6,911 nt of DNA from Trebonia sp. (GTDB taxonomy: Bacteria; Actinomycetota; Actinomycetes; Streptosporangiales; Streptosporangiaceae). The stretch spans positions 1 to 6,911 of the forward strand of contig JASHXJ010000425.1 in NCBI GenBank assembly GCA_030043595.1, written 5' to 3'. A model generated the notes under the pieces. That model did not search any database. It worked only from the letters and a program-made list of their open reading frames with translations, and was not told the DNA's origin. Shown here one piece after another: positions 1 through 4,970 of this stretch (positions within the stretch are counted from its first letter, which is position 1; the number at the start of each line of letters is the position of its first letter). The translations under genes were made by a program, and so were the position numbers.

Positions 1-23
1 CGCCGGGACTAACATGAGGCGCC

Positions 24-119
24 ATGCGACGGATGCGCGGCTTGGGCATATCCCTCAGCGGACTCGCGATTGCCGGCTGTCTGGCGGCGATCGCCACGGC
101 CGGCGCGGCAGCGGCCGCG
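24..119 (+). other. Signal peptide region with embedded lipobox-like sequence
   Basis: Residues 1 to about 32 of the beta-helix protein form an export signal: basic n-region, then an uninterrupted hydrophobic region. Within it IAGC (residues 16-19) fits the lipoprotein lipobox, with Cys19 as the possible lipidated residue after a 10-residue hydrophobic core. However, the hydrophobic stretch continues about 13 residues past Cys19 and ends in an alanine run that suits signal peptidase I. Cleavage by peptidase I near residues 30-33 seems somewhat more likely; the lipoprotein reading cannot be excluded from sequence. Confidence 0.6.
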
Positions 120-1151
120 ACGCCCGCGGCGCCCGGGCCGTCTATCGTCGCTGCCGGGTACCCGGCGGTCGTGCCTGTCGGCAATCCCGGCGGGCACCAG
201 CCTGTGCCACCAGCTGCCCGCGCCGCCAATACCAGCCATCCGAACCACGTGATCGGCCAGGGCACGCCCGCCGGCTGCACGTCGGCGGCCGTGGTCAGGG
301 CCGTCGCCGAGGGCGGCATCATCACGTTCGACTGCGGCCCGAATCCGGTCACGATCACGATGACCGCCACGGCCAAGGTCGTGAACACCAGCCACCGGGT
401 GGTGCTCGATGGCGGCGGCAAGGTCACGCTCAGCGGCGGCGGCAAGATCCGCATCCTGTACATGAACACCTGCGACCCGAAGCAGGTGTACACCACGACC
501 GACTGCTGGGAACAGGAGTGGCCGCAGCTCGTCGTGCAGAACATCACATTCGAGGACGCCTACTCGGCCGTCCAGGAGACCCCGACATCGAACTACGGCG
601 GCGGCGCCATCTTCGACGAGGGCGGCCAGCTCAAGGTCGTCAACTCGGCGTTCACCGATAACCGCTGCTACAAGGACGGTCCCGATCTCGGCGGTGCCGC
701 GATCCGCGCCCTGGGCATGTACATGAGCACCCCCGTGTACATCACCCACGACACGTTCACGGGCAACTCCTGCTCCAACGGGGCCGCCCTGAGCGGCCTG
801 TACGCGAACTTCGACGTCATCAACAGCCTGCTGACCGGCAACAAGGCGATCGGCTTCGGCGCGAACCCCGCCAGTCCCGGCACTCCGGGAGGCGGCAGCG
901 GCGGAGCGATCTACACCGACGGCGACCACTACAACCTGACCATCGACGGCACCGCCATGAGCGGCAACACCGCCACGGAGGGCGGCGGGGCCATTTTCTT
1001 CGTCGTCGACGCCGGCGGCGGGGTCCTGACGATCGAGTACTCCACGCTGCACCACGATCCCAGCGGAAAGTTCCAGAACGCGCCCGGCATCTTCGACGAG
1101 GTCGACGGCGTGGTCACCGCGCCGGTCGTGATCCACTCATCGATCAGCTGA
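24..1151 (+). CDS. Secreted right-handed parallel beta-helix protein with GGAI / FxxN repeats
   Basis: The product is 375 residues long and probably exported. Residues 1-8 are basic (MRRMRGLG), followed by a hydrophobic Ala/Leu/Ile stretch to about 32, an AxA-type cleavage region and a Pro/Ala-rich linker to about 70. The rest is Gly/Asn/Thr-rich beta-strand coils typical of right-handed beta-helix folds. GGAI-like motifs occur at about 193-196, 224-227, 293-296 and 321-324, and FxxN-like motifs at FTDN 210-213, FTGN 245-248, LTGN 270-273 and MSGN 312-315. This alternation resembles chlamydial polymorphic outer-membrane protein repeats. Cysteines 85/104, 150/161 and 215/250 could form disulfides outside the cell. 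I see no pectate lyase active-site motif, so enzyme activity is unproven; a surface adhesin or sugar-binding role is equally possible. The start at 24 has a GAGG site at 16-19; Met4 is a weaker alternative. The 3' end overlaps the convergent PAP2 gene by 15 bases. Confidence 0.85.
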   Translation: MRRMRGLGISLSGLAIAGCLAAIATAGAAAAATPAAPGPSIVAAGYPAVVPVGNPGGHQPVPPAARAANTSHPNHVIGQGTPAGCTSAAVVRAVAEGGIITFDCGPNPVTITMTATAKVVNTSHRVVLDGGGKVTLSGGGKIRILYMNTCDPKQVYTTTDCWEQEWPQLVVQNITFEDAYSAVQETPTSNYGGGAIFDEGGQLKVVNSAFTDNRCYKDGPDLGGAAIRALGMYMSTPVYITHDTFTGNSCSNGAALSGLYANFDVINSLLTGNKAIGFGANPASPGTPGGGSGGAIYTDGDHYNLTIDGTAMSGNTATEGGGAIFFVVDAGGGVLTIEYSTLHHDPSGKFQNAPGIFDEVDGVVTAPVVIHSSIS

Positions 1152-1736
1152 CCCCGGGCTCGTCAGGCGCAGCCAGCCCTCGGCGAACAGCCAGCCCGCC
1201 AGCACGTCGCACGGCCAGTGCACGCCAAGGCAGATCCGGCTGGCGCCGACCCCGGCCGCGGTCAGCAGCGTCGCGGCCTGCGCGGGACCGCGGCGGACGC
1301 CAAGGGCACCGGCCGCGGCGCCGACGGCGAGCACCGCGAACGTGGTGTGCTTGGACGGCAGGCTGAATCCCTCCGGTTCGATCAGCCACGCGTCTTCCGG
1401 CGGCCGCTTCCTGGCGATCGCCCGCGATAGCCGTCGCCTGGCCACCGCCCCGCCCGCCACCACCGCGCACGGCACGCCCGCCCGCCACCAGCCGCCCCGG
1501 CGGGCGGCGCTGACTCCCGCGAGCGCGAGCACGGGGTACGCGACACCCGGCTCGGCCAGGCCGCTGACCAGGCGCGCGACCTTGATGGCTGTCGGGCCGC
1601 GGCGTTCGCGGACCGCCTCGAAAGCCCGCCGGTCGGCATCGGCCAGCCAGCCGTGATCGGCCGCGGCCGCCACGATCATGACGGCGGCGAACGCCGCCGC
1701 GGCCGCGGGCAGCCGCCGTAGGTCCGGCACCGCCAT
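1137..1736 (-). CDS. PAP2-family membrane phosphatase (phosphatidic acid phosphatase type 2 / haloperoxidase superfamily)
   Basis: This 199-residue, Ala-rich protein has hydrophobic segments near 10-26, 63-77, 87-99, 131-147, 152-168 and 177-190, as expected for a small membrane phosphatase. The family removes phosphate from lipid phosphates such as phosphatidic acid, phosphatidylglycerol phosphate or undecaprenyl diphosphate, with the active site on the outer membrane face. Motif C2 reads PSKH (127-130; PSGH is usual), keeping the catalytic His130. Motif C3 is intact: SR at 166-167, His173 and Asp177 in SRxxxxxHxxxD. Motif C1 (K-x6-RP) keeps RP at 111-112, but the lysine position is Ser104, flanked by Arg102 and Arg105. 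The ATG at 1736 has AGGAGG five bases upstream. The gene starts 15 bases after the dynamin-like GTPase gene ends on the same strand, so co-transcription is likely. Substrate cannot be told from sequence. Confidence 0.87.
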   Translation of the reverse strand: MAVPDLRRLPAAAAAFAAVMIVAAAADHGWLADADRRAFEAVRERRGPTAIKVARLVSGLAEPGVAYPVLALAGVSAARRGGWWRAGVPCAVVAGGAVARRRLSRAIARKRPPEDAWLIEPEGFSLPSKHTTFAVLAVGAAAGALGVRRGPAQAATLLTAAGVGASRICLGVHWPCDVLAGWLFAEGWLRLTSPGSADR

Positions 1737-1738
1737 GA

Positions 1739-1747
1739 CCTCCTCCT
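1739..1747 (-). promoter_or_regulatory. Strong ribosome binding site of the PAP2 gene
   Basis: On the minus strand the spacer between the dynamin and PAP2 genes contains AGGAGGAGG, two bases before the PAP2 ATG; the upstream AGGAGG core has a five-base spacing. It fills most of the 15-base gap between the two genes, which fits independent efficient initiation within an operon and supports the ATG at 1736 as the start. Confidence 0.7.
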
Positions 1748-1751
1748 GGTC

Positions 1752-3467
1752 CTACGCCTGGGCGAGCTGGGCGAGCACGCGGCGCACCGCCGCCGCCCGC
1801 AGCGATAGCTCGCGCTCCTTTTCCCCCGCCGCGTCGGCGGAGGCATGGCGCAGGTCATCCGCCGCCCGCAGCGCGGCCTGCATCCGGTCAGTGGCGTCGG
1901 CGTAGCGCTGCCGTACCGAGCGTGCGAGGGCGCGGGACGCCTCGGACAGGCGGTACTGCAGGTCGCCACGTGCCCGGCCGAGCTGGCTTTCCACCAGGCT
2001 GACGGCCTCGCGGCGCAGGTGCTCACGCGCGCGGCGGCGGCCGCTCTCACCGGGGAGGCTGCGGCGGATCGCGCCGGCGAGCAGTTCGGTCTGGCCGGGG
2101 TCTTCGGCGGTGGTGTAGAAGAAGCGGCGGTCCTCGGCGAGCCGGCCGCCGGGCTCTGGCACCGCCAGGTCGAGCCCGAGCAGTTCGACGGCCGAGTCGC
2201 GCAGCACGTCCAGCGCGGTCTTCAGGTCCGCGGCGAGCCTGGCGTCCGTGCGAGCCAGGCTGTCCTCGATGGTCCGGCGCCGCTGCTCGCGCCAGGCTTC
2301 GGCCGCCGCGACCGTGAGCGCTGCCAGCCGCTCGCGGCCCCGGCGCTCGATCTCGGCGGCCGAGGCGCCGTGAAGTTCCCCGTCGAGGACCTGCGCGAGG
2401 TCCCGTGCGACGTCGCCGGCCAGCCGCGGCGCGTCGGCTTCGGCGGCGTCGTTCAGGGCCTTCAGCAGGCGCGCGGACTCGGCGCTGACCACGGCCACCG
2501 CGTCCTGGCCGCGGACGACCACCTCGGCGAGCCGCTCGCCGAACCGCGCTACCCGGTCCGCCGCGTCACCGGCGGCGAGCTGGGCTGCGCGCTCGGTCAG
2601 CGCTACCTCGTCGAGCAGCGAGCGGGCGATCCGCTGCGCCTGCATGACGGCCGATGACCGCAGGTCGGTGACGCGCCGGCCGGCCAGGTAGGCGGTGAAG
2701 TCGGCGGCGAACTCGGCGAACCCGGGATCGCCGCCATCGAGAGCGGCGCGGGCCGACAGCGCGTACACGCGGCCGCCGCCGCCCTGATCGCCGCGGCCGC
2801 CCGCCGCCTCCGCGAGCACCCGCCGGGTGAACTCGGCTGCCTCGGCGAGCCCGGCCGGGTCGAGGTGGTCCGCCTTGTTCAGCACGGTGAACGTCGTGAC
2901 CGACAGGCCGGCGACCGTGGCGTACAGATCCCGCTCGGCCGCCGATACCGGCGGGTCAGCGGCCAGCACGAACACCGCCGCGTCCATCGCCTGGAGCGCC
3001 TCGTGCGCCGTGGCGGTGTCCCACTCGAACACCGACCCGGTGCCCGGCGTGTCCACGAGCTCGACCCCGCCCGCCAGCACCGGCGCGTCCAGGTACACGG
3101 TCACGCCCGTGATGCGGCGCCTGTTGCCGGGATTGCCCCGCTCGGTGACCAGGTCCGGCAGCGCGGACAGCGGCTGCTTCTCCTCGTGCCCGTCGCCGTA
3201 CCGCACCTCGGCGCGCGGGTCGTCGCCGTACCGCACGGTCGTGGTGACCGCGGTCAGCGGCGTCACCCCGGCCGGCAGCACCGCGCGGCCGAGCAGCGCG
3301 TTGATCAGGGTGCTCTTGCCGCGCTTGGCCTCACCCGCGACGAGCACCCGCAGCCGCGCCGCGTCCAGCCGTTCGCGCAGCGCCGCGATCTGCTCCCGGT
3401 CCCTGTCCGTGCCCAGGGCGCCCAGCTCGCCGAGCGCGCCGTCAAGAATGCCTGCGCCATCCGGCAT
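1752..3467 (-). CDS. Bacterial dynamin-like GTPase
   Basis: The protein is 571 residues from the chosen start. The amino-terminal GTPase domain (about 38-265) shows all main motifs: P-loop GEAKRGKS at 45-52, switch I threonines around 69-77 (VTPLTAVTTT), DTPG at 139-142, NKAD at 197-200, and a G5-like ALSAR at 236-240. The remainder (about 270-571) is almost entirely charged, Ala/Arg/Glu-rich helix, as expected for the stalk bundle of bacterial dynamin-like proteins. I see no clear transmembrane span; the best paddle candidate is the more hydrophobic stretch near 425-437. Family members bind and reshape membranes using GTP. The reading frame stays open upstream to 3677, but the extra 70 residues are Arg/Gly/Pro-rich and unlike the family, while ATG 3467 has a strong Shine-Dalgarno site. 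The PAP2 gene follows after 15 bases. A Gly-rich insertion at about 223-232 lies between G4 and G5. This differs from the paired dynA/dynB of Streptomyces, since only one dynamin gene is present here. Confidence 0.88.
   Translation of the reverse strand: MPDGAGILDGALGELGALGTDRDREQIAALRERLDAARLRVLVAGEAKRGKSTLINALLGRAVLPAGVTPLTAVTTTVRYGDDPRAEVRYGDGHEEKQPLSALPDLVTERGNPGNRRRITGVTVYLDAPVLAGGVELVDTPGTGSVFEWDTATAHEALQAMDAAVFVLAADPPVSAAERDLYATVAGLSVTTFTVLNKADHLDPAGLAEAAEFTRRVLAEAAGGRGDQGGGGRVYALSARAALDGGDPGFAEFAADFTAYLAGRRVTDLRSSAVMQAQRIARSLLDEVALTERAAQLAAGDAADRVARFGERLAEVVVRGQDAVAVVSAESARLLKALNDAAEADAPRLAGDVARDLAQVLDGELHGASAAEIERRGRERLAALTVAAAEAWREQRRRTIEDSLARTDARLAADLKTALDVLRDSAVELLGLDLAVPEPGGRLAEDRRFFYTTAEDPGQTELLAGAIRRSLPGESGRRRAREHLRREAVSLVESQLGRARGDLQYRLSEASRALARSVRQRYADATDRMQAALRAADDLRHASADAAGEKERELSLRAAAVRRVLAQLAQA
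3191..3236 (-). repeat. In-frame 16-base direct repeat in the dynamin-like gene
   Basis: CGTCGCCGTACCGCAC occurs exactly at 3191-3206 and 3221-3236, a 30-base period. On the coding strand it encodes VRYGD at residues 78-82 and again at 88-92, in the strand region after switch I. It may be a small internal duplication or convergent codon choice for similar adjacent beta-strands. The frame is intact. Confidence 0.55.
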
Positions 3468-3471
3468 CGAT

Positions 3472-3477
3472 CCTCCT
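3472..3477 (-). promoter_or_regulatory. Ribosome binding site that decides the dynamin-like GTPase start
   Basis: Minus-strand AGGAGG lies four bases before the ATG at 3467 (AGGAGG-ATCG-ATG). No comparable site precedes the upstream in-frame start at 3677, and the 70 residues it would add show no domain character. This makes 3467 the better start and leaves 3468-3694 as a true intergenic control region. Confidence 0.75.
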
Positions 3478-3613
3478 ACCCGCGTGGCCTGCGCATGGTA
3501 GGGACCGTTGGCGACCACCGCCGCGTTCACGCCACCCGAGCCAGGACCCGGGCCGCACGGCGAGCCCCTCCGCCGCGCGTATTTCGCGCTCTTGCCAGGA
3601 TATCCGCCCGTGC

Positions 3614-3662
3614 GCCCCGCCATGCGGGGCCTTATGGCCCTGCCGGGACGCGCCCTGGCAGG
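3614..3662 (+). promoter_or_regulatory. Structured 5' leader of the enolase gene: overlapping, mutually exclusive hairpins
   Basis: Three inverted repeats lie just upstream of the enolase ribosome binding site. Hairpin A has 7 perfect pairs: GCCCCGC 3614-3620, loop CAT, GCGGGGC 3624-3630. Hairpin C pairs CCTGCC 3639-3644 with GGCAGG 3657-3662, plus GGG 3645-3647 with CCC 3653-3655 across a one-base bulge, with a 5-base loop. Hairpin B pairs GGGCC 3627-3631 with GGCCC 3636-3640 around TTAT; it uses bases from both A and C and so excludes them. Alternative pairings of this kind are seen in attenuators and riboswitches, but GC-rich DNA makes chance hairpins common. There is no uridine tract and I recognise no riboswitch class. 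They could also act at the DNA level as operator sites. Confidence 0.4.
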
Positions 3663-3694
3663 CGCACACTGAGGCACGGGGAAAGGAGAACACG

Positions 3695-4957
3695 ATGAGT
3701 TTCGATGTCACTGACCTGTCCGCGCTGGAGATCCTGGACTCGCGGGGACGGCCGACGCTCGCGGTGACGGTACGGCTCGCCGACGGCAGCACGGCCCGCG
3801 CCGGCGTCCCGTCCGGCGCGTCGACCGGTTCACGGGAAGCGGTGGAGCTTCGCGACGGCGACACGTCCCGGTACGCGGGCAGGGGGGTGCTGCGGGCGGT
3901 CGCGTCCGTCAACGACGAGATCGCCGGACTGCTCCGCGGCCGGTCCTGGAGCTCGCTGGCCGAAGCCGACCGGGCGATGATCAGCCTGGACGGCACCCCG
4001 AACAAGAGCCGGCTCGGCGCCAACGCCACCGTCGGCGTGTCGATGGCGCTGGCCCGGGCGCTCGCCGCCGCCGCGAACGTCCCGCTCTGGCAGTGGCTCA
4101 CCCCCGACGGGGTCACCGCGTCGCTGCCGGTCCCGCACTTCAACGTCCTCAACGGCGGCGTGCACGCCCCCAACGAGCTGGACTTCCAGGAATTCATGAT
4201 CGCGCCGCTCGGCGCCCCGTCGATGACCGAGGCGGTCCGGGCGGGCGCCGAGGTGTACGCCGCGCTGCGCCGGGAGCTGACCGACCACAAGCTCTCCGTC
4301 GGCCTCGGCGACGAGGGCGGCTTCGCCCCCGAGCTCAGCGAGCCGGAAGAGGTGCTCCGGCTGCTGGTCGGGGCGATCTCCGACGCCGGGTACGTGCCCG
4401 GGCCTCGCGGAGTCTCGATCGCCCTCGACCCGGCTGCCTCGGAGTTCCGGCAGCCGGACGGCCGGTACCGGGTCGGCGGCGTCCTGCTCAGCAGCGACGA
4501 GCTCATCGAGCGGCTGGCCGCGATCACCGCCGAGTTTCCCGTCCACCTGATCGAGGACGGCCTCGGCGAGGACGACGACGAGGGCTGGATCGCGCTCACC
4601 AGACGGCTGGGCGACACGATCGAACTGGTCGGCGACGACAACTTCTGCACCAACCCGGCGATCATCGCCAGCGCCATCGAGCGCGGCATCGGCAACGCCT
4701 CGCTGATCAAGGTCAACCAGATCGGCACCGTCACCGAGACCCTGGAGGCCATGGCCGTCTGCCGCCAGGCGGGGTACCGGCAGTTCGTCTCGCACCGGTC
4801 CGGCGAAACCGAGGACACCTTCATCGCCGACCTGGCGGTCGGCACCGGCTGCGGCCATCTCAAGTCGGGCGCCCCCGCCCGCGGCGAGCGCACCGCCAAG
4901 TACAACCGGCTGCTCGAGATCGCCGCCGGGACCAGCCTGCGGTACGGCATGAGCTGA
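3695..4957 (+). CDS. eno: Enolase (phosphopyruvate hydratase), probably a second copy
   Basis: Enolase interconverts 2-phosphoglycerate and phosphoenolpyruvate in glycolysis and gluconeogenesis, in the cytoplasm, using Mg2+. The 420-residue product is close to normal length. Family signatures are clear: the mobile loop SGASTG (40-45), substrate His157 in GGVHAPN, Glu166 (QEF), Glu207 (DEGGF), metal ligands Asp245, Glu287 and Asp314, catalytic Lys339 (IKVNQIG), SHRSGETED with His367, and Lys390. By residue inventory it should be active. Departures include SRGRPT where SRGNPT is near invariant (Arg19), ALEILD for the usual AREILD, and a short amino end. The ATG at 3695 is preceded by AAAGGAG. 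The neighbours are not the ftsB/divIC-type genes that usually flank the housekeeping eno of actinomycetes, so this is probably a paralogue; that is inference. It is read convergently with the HyfB-like gene, 8 bases apart. Confidence 0.95.
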   Translation: MSFDVTDLSALEILDSRGRPTLAVTVRLADGSTARAGVPSGASTGSREAVELRDGDTSRYAGRGVLRAVASVNDEIAGLLRGRSWSSLAEADRAMISLDGTPNKSRLGANATVGVSMALARALAAAANVPLWQWLTPDGVTASLPVPHFNVLNGGVHAPNELDFQEFMIAPLGAPSMTEAVRAGAEVYAALRRELTDHKLSVGLGDEGGFAPELSEPEEVLRLLVGAISDAGYVPGPRGVSIALDPAASEFRQPDGRYRVGGVLLSSDELIERLAAITAEFPVHLIEDGLGEDDDEGWIALTRRLGDTIELVGDDNFCTNPAIIASAIERGIGNASLIKVNQIGTVTETLEAMAVCRQAGYRQFVSHRSGETEDTFIADLAVGTGCGHLKSGAPARGERTAKYNRLLEIAAGTSLRYGMS

Positions 4958-4970
4958 CCTGCCGGTCAGC
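4953..4970. terminator. Bidirectional stem-loop containing both convergent stop codons
   Basis: GCTGACC (4953-4959), loop TGCC, GGTCAGC (4964-4970) form a perfect 7-bp stem with a 4-base loop. The left arm contains the enolase TGA (4955-4957) and the right arm contains the reverse-strand TGA of the HyfB-like gene (4966-4968). Because the stem is symmetric, transcripts from either side fold the same hairpin exactly at their stop codon. There is no T tract on either side, as is common for actinomycete intrinsic terminators. A terminator role is inferred from position and symmetry. Confidence 0.6.

Larger units (their letters stand above)
3468..3694. promoter_or_regulatory. Divergent control region between the dynamin-like and enolase genes
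   Basis: This 227-base spacer separates two genes read away from each other and must hold both promoters. I cannot assign either with confidence. For the dynamin side, minus-strand TACCAT (3495-3500) fits the TANNNT -10 pattern and would give a short leader, but no good -35 lies at the right distance. For the enolase side, AT-richer patches at 3580-3585 (TATTTC) and 3599-3604 (GATATC) are the only -10 candidates, again without a convincing -35. The enolase-proximal part carries strong hairpins (described separately). No coding frame here looks real. Confidence 0.6.

Noticed and set aside
9..1136. Minus-strand frame opposite the beta-helix gene (375 codons)
   Set aside because: The product is Val/Asp/Arg/Ala-rich shadow sequence; the plus strand has a signal peptide and regular beta-helix repeats.
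1148..1166. Possible terminator CTGAC...GTCAG at the end of the beta-helix and PAP2 genes
   Set aside because: Only five pairs with a nine-base loop and no T tract, lying within PAP2 coding sequence; too weak to list as a feature.
3580..3604. Enolase promoter with -10 at 3580-3585 or 3599-3604
   Set aside because: AT-richer than the surroundings, but no recognisable -35 at 16-18 bases upstream, so it is mentioned only as a candidate within the control region.
3468..3677. A 70-residue amino-terminal extension of the dynamin-like GTPase, using the start at 3677
   Set aside because: The extension is Arg/Gly/Pro-rich with no family similarity, has no good ribosome binding site, and lies across the region that must hold the divergent promoters; ATG 3467 has an AGGAGG four bases upstream.
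1845..3698. Long plus-strand open frames opposite the dynamin-like gene
   Set aside because: They lack recognisable motifs and ribosome binding sites, while the minus strand encodes a complete GTPase with all nucleotide-binding motifs.
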